Of a stretch of DNA of 39,516 bases, positions 6,441 to 14,239 are shown in pieces (the first letter of the stretch is position 1; the number at the start of each line of letters is the position of its first letter). The stretch is from a virus, in IMG/VR virus record IMGVR_UViG_3300019487_000056, positions 1 through 39,516 of that record, one strand, 5' to 3'. Both the position numbers and the translations under genes were made by a program. Under the pieces are notes generated by a model, which had not been told where the DNA came from, ran no database searches, and saw only the letters and a program-made list of their open reading frames with translations.

Positions 6441-7343
6441 GTGCATGTCGTCGACCGGATCACGGTCCGGCCTCTCACCGTGAAGGCCGCTGAGGTCTCG
6501 TGGACGATTGTTCCGTCCGACGAACCGCTGGTCAACTCTCGCTTTCACGTCCTCCGGTCGGAATCCCCGGACGGGCCGTACGTCGACATCTCGGGCCCCG
6601 TCGTCAACACCTTCACACACATCGACGCGGTCAATCTCAAGAGCAAGTTCGACGAAATCGGGTGGAGGATCCGCGTCGACCACATCCCGAGCGGTCTCTC
6701 CGAGACATACCCCAAGGGCACGCCGGACGAGGCGTTCCAGCTCCACCCGGAACTTGACCGTGTGCAGATGCTCGACGGTTATGGCCCGGACTTTGTCGCG
6801 CTCGAGATCGTCCGACGGAACAATCTCCTTCTTCGCCGGTTCACCGGGCGTCTCGTCGCATACTGCCCCATTCGCCTTCAGGGCCCGCGCTGCGTGATGT
6901 GCTGGGACAACCAGAAGAAGCGCTCGAGCTCGTCATCCTGTCCTGAGTGCTTCGGCACGACGTTCCAGGGTGGCTTCTACGATCCGATCCATGTCTTCGT
7001 GGATGTGAACCCGTCGCCGAACGTGGTTCAGATCGCCAACTTCGGGAAGATGGAGGTCAACAACACCGTCCTGTTCATGTCGAACTTCCCGCTTGCCAAG
7101 CCAAACGACATGATCGCCGAGCGCGGGAACCGGCGCTGGCGCGTGGTTCAGGTGAACACCGTCACCGAGAAGAGGTACACTGTGCAGCAGTACCTTCAGG
7201 TCGAGGAGATCGAGAAGAGCGATGCCGAGTTCCTCTTTCCGGTGGATCTTGACCTAGAGGCTCCTCCGGAGGACTTCATCGGGTTCTTCCCGAAGAAGAA
7301 CAGCCCGAAGGCGGTTCAGACTGAAGGGAGCGGCCTCCTGTGA
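6441..7343 (+). CDS. Neck protein with FnIII-like N-terminus and zinc ribbon
   Basis: This encodes 300 residues from a GTG start. Residues 1-85 read as a fibronectin III-like beta domain (VSWTIVPSDEPL, FHVLRSESPDGPYVDIS). In the middle, C142, C151-x2-C154 and C167-x2-C170 form a likely zinc ribbon, separated by a Ser-rich loop. The C-terminal half is beta-rich and resembles head-tail closure proteins by position and length (about 180-260, including RGNRRWRVVQVNTVTEKRYTV). It overlaps the next gene by 4 bp (GTGA at 7340-7343). A neck or head-tail closure role is inferred from synteny; the zinc ribbon is seen in sequence. Confidence 0.6.
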   Translation: MHVVDRITVRPLTVKAAEVSWTIVPSDEPLVNSRFHVLRSESPDGPYVDISGPVVNTFTHIDAVNLKSKFDEIGWRIRVDHIPSGLSETYPKGTPDEAFQLHPELDRVQMLDGYGPDFVALEIVRRNNLLLRRFTGRLVAYCPIRLQGPRCVMCWDNQKKRSSSSSCPECFGTTFQGGFYDPIHVFVDVNPSPNVVQIANFGKMEVNNTVLFMSNFPLAKPNDMIAERGNRRWRVVQVNTVTEKRYTVQQYLQVEEIEKSDAEFLFPVDLDLEAPPEDFIGFFPKKNSPKAVQTEGSGLL

Positions 7344-8437
7344 CAAACATCGAGAAGCTGGCGAAGCTCATCGAGGAGCAGACTGGCGAACCGATCGAAA
7401 AGGACGCCGTGTTCGGATTCCTCGCCGGGCTTGCTGGGCGCGGAGTGGGCGTGGCCTCCCGCGCGGCCGGGGCGATCGCCAGGGGTGGGGGCGCGATCGG
7501 GCGGGGGTTGTCTTCGGCCGGTCAGGCTGTGAAGGGGTACGTGCAAGCCCTTCCGAGCGCCTACCGGGCTGGTGTTGTGGCTGGGAAGGGCATCACGTCC
7601 CTGCCGGCACCGCGCGGTCCAATGGTGCGTCCGTCCGCGCCGATCCGGAGCGGCGTCGAAAGGCTCAAGGCGCTTCGGGCCGGAACGGCTCCGGCTGTTT
7701 TCGGGCAGGCAAGTCCGATCCCGCGTACGGCCATGCCGCCGGCGGCACCGCCAGCCGCGCTTTCAGCGACTCCTTCGCCGAGCGGAAAAGTCATGATGAA
7801 ATCGCCCGTCGCGAAGGGGAAGGGCGGGCGAAAGGCGAAGACCCCGGTCGGAGCCAAGCCCGCCGATGCTCCGGGAGGCGCGGCGGCGAACATCGGTATG
7901 ATGGGCGCGTCGATGATGATTCCCGGAGGAGCTCCGGAGGAGAAAACGACCATGGACATGAAGGCGATCATCGAGAAGACCGCGAAGCTCGCGGCGAACG
8001 CGTCCGACGATGAGAAGGTCGCGGCCCTCGCGCAGGTCTCCATGGAATCCGGCTTCGAGGACGCGCTCGCCGGGCAGGCCCGAGCTCTCGGCTACGAGGG
8101 CGATCTTTCCAAGACCGCCGCCGACGAGGAGAAGAAAGAGGACGAAGAGAAGGGCGAGAAGAAGAACGACGAGAAGAAGGAAGAGGAGAAGGACGAGAAG
8201 AAGAAGGACCTCCCGCCCTGGCTCCAGAAAGCCAAGGAGAAGGACAAGGAGGAGAAGGAGTCCTCGGCGCGTCCGATCCTCTACAACAAGTTCACGACCC
8301 AGGACATCATCGGGCACCTCGCGGCCCAGTGGGGCCGGCACGAGCCCGTCGAGAAGGAGGCGTCCGAGCGGAAGCCATCCGCCTCCGAGAAGCTCGCGAG
8401 GCTTGTCGAGAAGGAGCTCGCGGCGCGCCCTACGTAA
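7340..8437 (+). CDS. Large charged virion protein with Gly/Ala-rich N-terminus and KE-rich linker
   Basis: This encodes 365 residues from a GTG start coupled to the preceding stop. The N-terminus (IEKLAKLIEEQTGEPIEKDA) is followed by a Gly/Ala glycine-zipper-like stretch (about 27-75), a Pro/Ala-rich segment, then a helical part (about 210-255) and a very Lys/Glu-rich low-complexity linker (about 256-310). A compact end domain (LPPWLQKAKEKDKEEKES and beyond) follows. Repeated E-K-x-A motifs recur as in the pre-capsid proteins. No known family is recognised. Position in the neck block and composition suggest a virion protein that could be internal or ejected, which is inference. Confidence 0.7.
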   Translation: MTNIEKLAKLIEEQTGEPIEKDAVFGFLAGLAGRGVGVASRAAGAIARGGGAIGRGLSSAGQAVKGYVQALPSAYRAGVVAGKGITSLPAPRGPMVRPSAPIRSGVERLKALRAGTAPAVFGQASPIPRTAMPPAAPPAALSATPSPSGKVMMKSPVAKGKGGRKAKTPVGAKPADAPGGAAANIGMMGASMMIPGGAPEEKTTMDMKAIIEKTAKLAANASDDEKVAALAQVSMESGFEDALAGQARALGYEGDLSKTAADEEKKEDEEKGEKKNDEKKEEEKDEKKKDLPPWLQKAKEKDKEEKESSARPILYNKFTTQDIIGHLAAQWGRHEPVEKEASERKPSASEKLARLVEKELAARPT

Positions 8438-8565
8438 AGGCGGCGCTGACCCGAGATCAGGAGAGCCTGATCCGGGCTGGAGCCGCCTCCAACGTAGCAG
8501 GCCCGAAGGCGATGTTCTCCAAACGCCAGAAGGCGGCGACTCCAACCTTCAAGGCGGGCCCCTGA
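8438..8565 (+). other. Likely coding segment with unclear start, between two neck genes
   Basis: A frame with normal codon bias continues from the end of the preceding gene (about 8434, reading VKAALTRDQESLIRAG) to a TGA at 8563-8565 that overlaps the next ATG as TGATG, the coupling style used elsewhere here. No convincing start codon with a ribosome binding site lies at its beginning; in-frame options are GTG at 8329, buried in the previous gene, or ATG at 8512 giving only 17 residues. It may be a small gene, or a frame -1 extension of the previous protein by frameshift or sequence error. Confidence 0.4.
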
Positions 8566-8912
8566 TGGATCCGGTCAAGTTCCGGCTGGATCCGCGGGAA
8601 GACCTGTCTGAGCGCCCGGACTTCACGTTCGATCTCATGCAGGGGCTTTCCAGGGCTGCTCAGGCCGCTGCGGACGCCGCTCCGGAAGTCGCGGCGCTGC
8701 GCCAGAAGGCGTCGGTTGTCGTCGGTGTGCGTGGAGCTCTTGCCGACATCCAGGTGACGATCGACGTGGTTCCGAGAGCGGACGTTGAACTCACCGACGA
8801 GGAGAAGGAGAGCGCCAAGGAAGGCGCCTCGAAAGCGATCGGCGGGGCGCTCAATGAGCAGATGACCGAGATCCTCCAGAGATCGATCGATCAGGCCCGT
8901 GGTAGGATGTAG
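8565..8912 (+). CDS. Small neck or tail-joining protein, 115 residues
   Basis: The ATG overlaps the TGA of the upstream segment (TGATG at 8563-8567), which supports this start rather than the long upstream extension of the same frame. The product starts MDPVKFRLDPREDLSERPDF, has an Ala-rich helix (residues 32-48), then two beta strands around VVVGVRGALADIQVTIDVVP, and ends in a charged helix. The gene sits directly before a probable tail-terminator gene. Length and position fit small head-tail joining or tail completion proteins, but I recognise no specific family. Confidence 0.65.
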   Translation: MDPVKFRLDPREDLSERPDFTFDLMQGLSRAAQAAADAAPEVAALRQKASVVVGVRGALADIQVTIDVVPRADVELTDEEKESAKEGASKAIGGALNEQMTEILQRSIDQARGRM

Positions 8913-8914
8913 TC

Positions 8915-9529
8915 ATGCCGGAACCGTTCCTCAACATCGACCCCACCGGCGACCCGCCCGTCGACAACCTGATGACCGATGAGGTCAAGAACCGTCTCCT
9001 CGAGTTCCTTCGGTTCATCTTCTCCAGGAGCGAGCGCTTCGCCTTCAACGACGACGAGGTCGAGAGCAAGATCTCGATCTCGGACATCTTTCCAAAGAAG
9101 GAGGACTACGAGAAGAAGCCAGCCGTCGTGGTTCGTAGGGAGAACCTCCTTATGACCAACCGAGGGGTCGGTCACTTTATGGGCTGGACCTTCTCGAAGA
9201 ACTTCGGCAGCCGGTTCATGGATCTTCTCCAGAGTCAGGTCGTGATCGAGTGCTACTCGCGCGAGGGCCTCGAGGCGGAGAAGATCGCGAACATCGTTTT
9301 CGCGTGCCTTCTCTTCTACCGGAGGAAGCTCCGTGAGGTCGGGCGGGTTCACGACATCCTGGTGGCGAACATCGGGCCGGAAATCCCGCAGAGGATCTCG
9401 AGCGAGATCACGCTCGCGATGGTTCCGGTCCAGCTTTCGTTCACCTTCTCGGAGATGTGGACGACGGAGGAGATCGGGAGAGACCTTTTCAGGGGAGTCG
9501 TCGTCGACACGCTCATCGCGCCCCGATAA
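8915..9529 (+). CDS. Probable tail terminator / tail completion protein
   Basis: This encodes 204 residues, beginning 2 bp after the previous stop. It shows a helical start (TDEVKNRLLEFLRFIFS), central strands and helices with aromatic residues, and an ending of alternating hydrophobic residues (SSEITLAMVPVQLSFTFSEM). The mixed alpha/beta pattern, size, and position immediately upstream of the sheath gene are typical of myophage tail terminator proteins, which cap the tube and sheath. The assignment is synteny-based. After its stop comes an 81-bp gap carrying a promoter-like motif. Confidence 0.5.
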   Translation: MPEPFLNIDPTGDPPVDNLMTDEVKNRLLEFLRFIFSRSERFAFNDDEVESKISISDIFPKKEDYEKKPAVVVRRENLLMTNRGVGHFMGWTFSKNFGSRFMDLLQSQVVIECYSREGLEAEKIANIVFACLLFYRRKLREVGRVHDILVANIGPEIPQRISSEITLAMVPVQLSFTFSEMWTTEEIGRDLFRGVVVDTLIAPR

Positions 9530-9552
9530 GAGAGAACGACGAAAGTTCACGG

Positions 9553-9561
9553 TGCTATACT
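9553..9561 (+). promoter_or_regulatory. Extended -10-like promoter upstream of the tail sheath gene
   Basis: TGCTATACT lies in one of the few real intergenic gaps (9530-9610), 49 bp before the sheath ATG. The 11-mer GTGCTATACTG (9552-9562) is identical to that at 5137-5147. There is no obvious -35 hexamer at 16-18 bp, which extended -10 promoters do not always need. A transcript would begin near 9568. Confidence 0.45.
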
Positions 9562-9610
9562 GGCATCGTTTCCAGATCGCCGTTCACGGGAACCACCCGA
9601 GGAAGGGCCA

Positions 9611-11962
9611 ATGGCTGACGGAATCGTTACGCTGCCGCGCGCGGGCACGGTAGAGGTCATCCAGGAGTTTGGAGCCGCCCCGGCGGCGCCAGCCCGGCCA
9701 ACCCTCTCGCCGGTCATCGTCGGCAGCTCCTTCCAGATCGAGACCAAGAAATTCGCCGGTTTCTACACCGGCAAGACCGACGTTCTGGACGAGAACGTCG
9801 GGACCGGGAACGGCGTGACGACCGTGTTCAACCTGGACAACACGCCTGTTCTGACGGCGACGGTCGAACTCCACGTCGGAACGATCACGGGGACGCTCCT
9901 CGTGGCGACCACCGATTACACGGTCGACTCGCTCGGCGTCATCACGCTCACGCCGTCCGGGCTTCTCGCGCTCGGAGTGACCGAGCTGCACGCGACGTAC
10001 TCCTACGCGCCAGCGCAGACGTACGTCTATCCCGAGATCAGGCAGGGCGCCGAGGTCCAGTCGCCCGGCACGGATGTCTCGGTCTTCCTCAGGACGGTCG
10101 AGGACATCTTCGACATCACCAACGGGTTCGGCGTGATCATCGGCGCGACGACTGTCACGGTTCCGGGGAACATCCAGCCGAGCCGCGACGTCACGACCGT
10201 GAACGGCCAGGCGACGATCCTCGCGTCGACCACGACGATCGAAGACACCTCGCTCGATTTCTTCGCGCTCGGGATCCGGCCGGGGGACATCCTCCAGCTC
10301 ATCACGAACCCGACCGAGCTTCAGTTCGTGGATTCGATCGTCGCCACAGACACGCTCGCGCACACGGTGCTCACGATCCCGTCGACGAACTCGTTGACGG
10401 TGAGCCCCGCGATCCCGCCCCAGGGGGGCAAAGTCGAGTACAAGATCATCCGCGGCGGGTCGCAGAACGGGGACATTCTCATCACGTACCGCGCGCGGCG
10501 CATCGACCAGGTCGGGATCCTCCTCGAGTTCGAGGACGTGACCGCCGTCGAGGAACAGCTCGGCCCGATCCAGCCGGACAACCCGCTGGCGTTCGGCCTC
10601 GCGCGGGCACTCGGCGCCACCGACAAGACCGTCTTCGGCATGATGGTCGAGGACCAGGATTCCCTGACGGACCACCAGCAGGCGCTCGACGTCCTCGAGG
10701 GCGAAGAGGTCTACGCTATGGTCCCGCTCACGACGAACCCGGCCATTCACCAGACCTACAAGGCTCACGCGGACGCGCTCTCGGATCCGCTTTCGATGCA
10801 CGAGCGCCGCGTCTACGTGTCGCACAAGGCGGTGAGCCGTCACATCTTCCAGAGCCAGTCGAACACGGGCTCGATGAACGTCGGCTCCACGACCTTCACC
10901 GATCCGAACGCGCAGTTCGTGACGAATGGCGTGCCGGTCGGGTCGGTGATCCGGCTCGTTTCGCCCACGTCGGTCGAGCTCGCGGACGTTCCGAGGACGG
11001 AGCTCATCGTCGCGGGCGTGAGTTCGCAGACGACGCTCTCGGTCGTTCAGGCGGTGACCCAGGGGACGCTCAGGACGGGGATCCCCGCCGGGACCGGCAC
11101 GGGCGCGCAGGTTGCCTTCCAGGTGACCGACACGGCGAACGTCATTCCGTCGAGCGTGATCGCCTACCTGAACGGCGTCCAGCAGTCGTCGACCGACTAC
11201 ACGACGACGCCCGGAGGCCTCATCACGTTCGTCACAGCCCCGGGCCTCGGGGTCGTGGTGAGCGCGGACTATGAGCTCTCGACGATCACGGGGATCTCAT
11301 ATACCGTCGAAAGTCAGGAGCTCACGAACTTCGAGATCGCCAAGGATGTCGCGGCGGTCGGGCAGGGCTACTTCAGCCGCCGGATCACAGTGACCTTCGC
11401 GGACGTGGCGATCGCCGACGACGGCACGGAAGTCGAGCCCTTCTTCCTGAACTGTGCGCTCGCTGGACTCGTGTCGGCTCTGGCTCCGAACCAGCCCATC
11501 GCGAACGTGCCGATTCCTGGCTTCACGGGAATCCGGCACATCCGGAAGTTCACGGAGACGCACTTCGGGATCATGGCCGCCGGCGGAGTCACGGTCTTCA
11601 TCCAGGACAGGGACACGAGCCCCGTCGTCATGCGGAACTGGATCACGACCGATGTCACCAACGTGAACACGCGGGAGTGCTCGATCGTGCAGATGGCCGA
11701 CTTCTACGCCAAGCACCTCCGCAACAACCTCCAGGCGATCGCTGGTCGGTTCAACATCAACGAGGACTTCATCGACAACATGGTCCGGCCTGGCATCAAT
11801 GGCGTGAACAGGGAACTCCAGGCCGGAGGGTTCGTCGGCCCGAAGACCCAGATCATCTCGATCGAGCAGTCGACCATCAACAAGGACCAGCTCCTGGTGG
11901 TCGAGGAACTCGAACTCTTCGCCCCGGCGAACCGGATCACGATCACGGTGAGGATCATCTAG
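9611..11962 (+). CDS. Tail sheath protein, enlarged by beta-module insertions
   Basis: This encodes 783 residues; GAGGAAGG precedes the ATG. The C-terminal region (about 570-783) carries features of contractile sheath proteins: strands around TGIRHIRKFTETHFGIMA, VFIQDRDTSPVVMRNWITTD, the helix DFYAKHLRNNLQAIAGRFN, and a final beta strand (ANRITITVRII). This region holds the conserved core that forms the sheath handshake. At about 64-133 and 494-561 it has two copies of a beta-sandwich-type module (GxGxxxxF-L, DYT, G-ITL or G-LITF, V-A-Y) also seen in baseplate and fibre proteins here. It is longer than most sheath proteins, which suggests extra outward domains. Confidence 0.88.
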   Translation: MADGIVTLPRAGTVEVIQEFGAAPAAPARPTLSPVIVGSSFQIETKKFAGFYTGKTDVLDENVGTGNGVTTVFNLDNTPVLTATVELHVGTITGTLLVATTDYTVDSLGVITLTPSGLLALGVTELHATYSYAPAQTYVYPEIRQGAEVQSPGTDVSVFLRTVEDIFDITNGFGVIIGATTVTVPGNIQPSRDVTTVNGQATILASTTTIEDTSLDFFALGIRPGDILQLITNPTELQFVDSIVATDTLAHTVLTIPSTNSLTVSPAIPPQGGKVEYKIIRGGSQNGDILITYRARRIDQVGILLEFEDVTAVEEQLGPIQPDNPLAFGLARALGATDKTVFGMMVEDQDSLTDHQQALDVLEGEEVYAMVPLTTNPAIHQTYKAHADALSDPLSMHERRVYVSHKAVSRHIFQSQSNTGSMNVGSTTFTDPNAQFVTNGVPVGSVIRLVSPTSVELADVPRTELIVAGVSSQTTLSVVQAVTQGTLRTGIPAGTGTGAQVAFQVTDTANVIPSSVIAYLNGVQQSSTDYTTTPGGLITFVTAPGLGVVVSADYELSTITGISYTVESQELTNFEIAKDVAAVGQGYFSRRITVTFADVAIADDGTEVEPFFLNCALAGLVSALAPNQPIANVPIPGFTGIRHIRKFTETHFGIMAAGGVTVFIQDRDTSPVVMRNWITTDVTNVNTRECSIVQMADFYAKHLRNNLQAIAGRFNINEDFIDNMVRPGINGVNRELQAGGFVGPKTQIISIEQSTINKDQLLVVEELELFAPANRITITVRII

Positions 11963-11981
11963 TCAGACAGGAAGACAGGAT

Positions 11982-12731
11982 ATGGGCGCACAGAACGAAT
12001 CGATCCAGGGCCTGGCGCGTTGGAACTTCCGCACGCAACACGTCCAGCGGGAGCTCGAGCCCCAGGACTTCATCAACGCCGCGACGGTTCTCATCGCCGC
12101 CGGCCCGCCGCGGATCGTGTCGCCCGGTACGCTCCAGGGCGTGCCCCAGAGCCAGACCCAGCGCACGAGCGCCGTGTACCTCTTTCCGATCGGCATCGTC
12201 GAGAACATGACGATCGTGTCGAACCGGCAGCTCCAGATCCTCTTCGAGATCGGCTCGAAGCGGCAGTTCTACGTCCCGGGCCGCGTGGTGCCCCAGATCT
12301 CGCTCGCGCGGACGCTCTTCAACGGGCCGAACCTCCTGAGGGCGCTCTACGCCTACTACCCTGCGAGCCTGATCCATCCGAGGGTCTTCCCGATCGCGCA
12401 GACACCGACGAGCTCGTTCAACGAACTCTTCCAGTGCCCGATCAACGAAGTCCCGGGCTTCGTCGACTTCTTCATCAACCTGAACAGCGACCTCTTCGAC
12501 CGGCCCTTCGGGCTCCTCATGATCCTGAAGGACGACTGCAACCGGCCGTACGGGAGCTTCTATCTGGAGAACGCGTTCATCAACAACCACCAGATGACGG
12601 TGAACGCGAGTTCGACCCTCGTAGCCGAGGGCACGACGATCCAATTCGAGAGGATCGTCCCCATCGACATCGGCGCGACGCCGACCGCCACCAAGACGGG
12701 CGCCGACGTCGCCAGCGGCGTGATCGTGTAA
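11982..12731 (+). CDS. Tail tube protein candidate
   Basis: This encodes 249 residues, with AGGAAGACAGGA before the ATG. Directly downstream of the sheath gene is the standard position for the tube gene. The sequence has long beta stretches, a conserved-looking segment around VPGFVDFFINLNSDLFDRPF, and a C-terminal pattern seen in tube proteins of large myophages (GSFYLENAFINNHQMTVNAS, then strands ending in VPIDIG). It would form the hollow rigid inner tube through which DNA passes. The following gene of similar size could also be tube-related, so the exact choice between the two is inferred. Confidence 0.72.
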   Translation: MGAQNESIQGLARWNFRTQHVQRELEPQDFINAATVLIAAGPPRIVSPGTLQGVPQSQTQRTSAVYLFPIGIVENMTIVSNRQLQILFEIGSKRQFYVPGRVVPQISLARTLFNGPNLLRALYAYYPASLIHPRVFPIAQTPTSSFNELFQCPINEVPGFVDFFINLNSDLFDRPFGLLMILKDDCNRPYGSFYLENAFINNHQMTVNASSTLVAEGTTIQFERIVPIDIGATPTATKTGADVASGVIV

Positions 12732-12755
12732 CGAGACAAAGAGGAGGCTTAGACC

Positions 12756-13451
12756 ATGCCCGAATCATTCCTGGAGCAGCAGGCCCGCACGCACAACGTG
12801 AAACCGATGGTCAACGCGCGTCGCGTCGACCGCCGGAACTTCAACCACTCGGTGACGAACGGCGTGGGCGTGGACAGCGGATTCAAGCTGTCGCTGACGA
12901 CGCCCGTTTCGTCGAGCGTCTGGGTGACGCGCGGCCTGGCCACGGGTCCGGACGGCGAGCAGATCCGCTTCGCGACCGACCCGAAGCTCTCGACGCAGAA
13001 CTACGTGAAGGCGCAGACCGCCCTCACGTCCCTCTTCGACGCGGCGCTCAACCTCGAGAGCCTCACGGGCGCGTACTCCACGCTCGACCCGGCGACTCAC
13101 GCGCTCCTCTTCACGCTGGACATGGAGCACGACCGGATCCGCGCCCTCAAGATCACGACCGCGGAGAAGACCGCGATCGACGCGGCGATCACCGCGGCCG
13201 AGACGGACGACGCGAACCCCGAGTTCGAGGCCGCGACGGCCGACCACCGCGCCCGCCGGCGCGGGTCCTTCCGCGACCCGGACGGGGTGGCGACGGTCGT
13301 TCTCGGCGTCGACGGGCAGATCCCGTTCGTGAACGCGGCGACGGAGTACGTCCTGGCGACCGCCACGCTCACGGTCATCGGCGGCCCGATCACGGCCGTC
13401 ACGATCCGCCGCGAGCGCAAGCAGCCCTGGGCCGACCTCATCGTGCCGTAA
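12756..13451 (+). CDS. Unknown structural protein after the tube gene
   Basis: This encodes 231 residues, with a strong GAGGAGG before the ATG. The N-terminal 60 residues are basic with Asn and Arg (RRVDRRNFNHSVTNGVGVD), followed by beta strands (FKLSLTTPVSSSVWVTRGL), an Ala-rich helical middle with acidic residues (about 130-165), and a C-terminal pair of strands (ATEYVLATATLTVIGGPITAV). Location between the tube candidate and the chaperones suggests a tail-tube-associated or second tube protein. I see no family motif. Its 3' end overlaps the 3' end of a reverse-strand gene by 14 bp. Confidence 0.65.
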   Translation: MPESFLEQQARTHNVKPMVNARRVDRRNFNHSVTNGVGVDSGFKLSLTTPVSSSVWVTRGLATGPDGEQIRFATDPKLSTQNYVKAQTALTSLFDAALNLESLTGAYSTLDPATHALLFTLDMEHDRIRALKITTAEKTAIDAAITAAETDDANPEFEAATADHRARRRGSFRDPDGVATVVLGVDGQIPFVNAATEYVLATATLTVIGGPITAVTIRRERKQPWADLIVP

Positions 13452-13713
13452 GGGCGCGAAGAGCATCCTCTGGATCTTGGAAGCGGAGTCCGCGGAAGAA
13501 GGCGTCGAAGCAGCCCGTCTCGGGGTGGAAGACGGCTTCCGCGGGCTCCCCAAGGCCGGAAAAGCGCTTGGCGCAGTACTCGGGGAAAGAGTCCTTGAGC
13601 GGAGGGTATGGGTAGAATTGAAAGCGGGTGCCATCAGGCGCCGGAATGACGAAGACCTCGAAGAGGTTGGCGAGGTCGACGTGGGCGATGAAGTTGACGG
13701 ATGGCTTCAGCAT
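13438..13713 (-). CDS. Reverse-strand small gene inside the tail operon
   Basis: This is the only credible reverse-strand gene: 91 residues from an ATG at 13713, or 95 from a TTG at 13725. The ATG has a weak GGATGG upstream. The product is rich in Phe, Pro and Asp with balanced composition (FIAHVDLANLFEVFVIPAPD, DSFPEYCAKRF, GCFDAFFRGLRF) and strongly GC-biased third positions, whereas the + strand here gives only Arg/Gly/Glu-rich shadow sequence and leaves a 314-bp gap between genes. A TTGACT lies on the reverse strand at 13743-13748, but no good -10 is found at the right spacing. The function is unknown; it is a moron-like insertion candidate. Confidence 0.62.
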   Translation of the reverse strand: MLKPSVNFIAHVDLANLFEVFVIPAPDGTRFQFYPYPPLKDSFPEYCAKRFSGLGEPAEAVFHPETGCFDAFFRGLRFQDPEDALRALTAR

Positions 13714-13765
13714 GAGGCCATCCAATACAGGATAGACAGGTCAGTCAAGAAGAAAGGGTCACGCC

Positions 13766-14239
13766 ATGCCGGAAACCACTCAGGCCGTCTCCGCTCCGCC
13801 CACCCAGGCCCCGCCGCCCGCCCCTCCCCAGAAGAGGCCGTACACGCTCCGCTTCGAGCCGGTCGGGGAGTTCAACGAGACCGAACTCTTCACGAAGGGA
13901 ACGTTGCGCGCGAAGCTCTGGATCAGCGACAAGATCGTCGCGAGCTTCAAGTCGCTGACGGGCGAGGAGGTCGACCGCATCAACGAGGCCGTCAAGGTGA
14001 CTCCGCAGACGACGACCGCGCAGTACAACACCGAGATCACCTACCACAACCTCGCTCACTCGATCGAGTCCGTCAACGGCTCCGTGATGCCGTCAGACTT
14101 CGCCGAGCGCCTGAAGAAGTTCCGGTCGATGGCATCGGCTGTCATCGGGCGTCTGTCGCTGGCGTACCTCGAGTTCAACGACCGGATCGACGAGCTCTTC
14201 GTCGGGAAGGGGGTGGCAGAGCTCACAAAAAAATCCTGA
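13766..14239 (+). CDS. Tail assembly chaperone, short form
   Basis: This encodes 157 residues ending at TGA 14237-14239; an AAAGGG precedes the ATG. A Pro/Ala/Gln-rich start (residues 1-30) is followed by a beta-containing domain and a helical C-terminal region. Position between tube proteins and tape measure, together with the frameshift signal at its end, identifies it as the upstream partner of a chaperone pair like lambda gpG/gpGT. It would coat the tape measure during tail assembly and be absent from mature virions, as known for this family. The sequence itself is not recognisable beyond context. Confidence 0.72.
   Translation: MPETTQAVSAPPTQAPPPAPPQKRPYTLRFEPVGEFNETELFTKGTLRAKLWISDKIVASFKSLTGEEVDRINEAVKVTPQTTTAQYNTEITYHNLAHSIESVNGSVMPSDFAERLKKFRSMASAVIGRLSLAYLEFNDRIDELFVGKGVAELTKKS

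Noticed and set aside
8380-8437. Programmed -1 frameshift at the end of the large charged neck protein
   Set aside because: No X-XXY-YYZ slippery heptamer was found in phase near the stop, so frameshifting is only one of several explanations for the downstream segment.
12020-13615. Long + frame across the tube candidate and the next gene
   Set aside because: Arg/Pro/Asp-rich shadow that would replace two clearly structured proteins with good ribosome binding sites.
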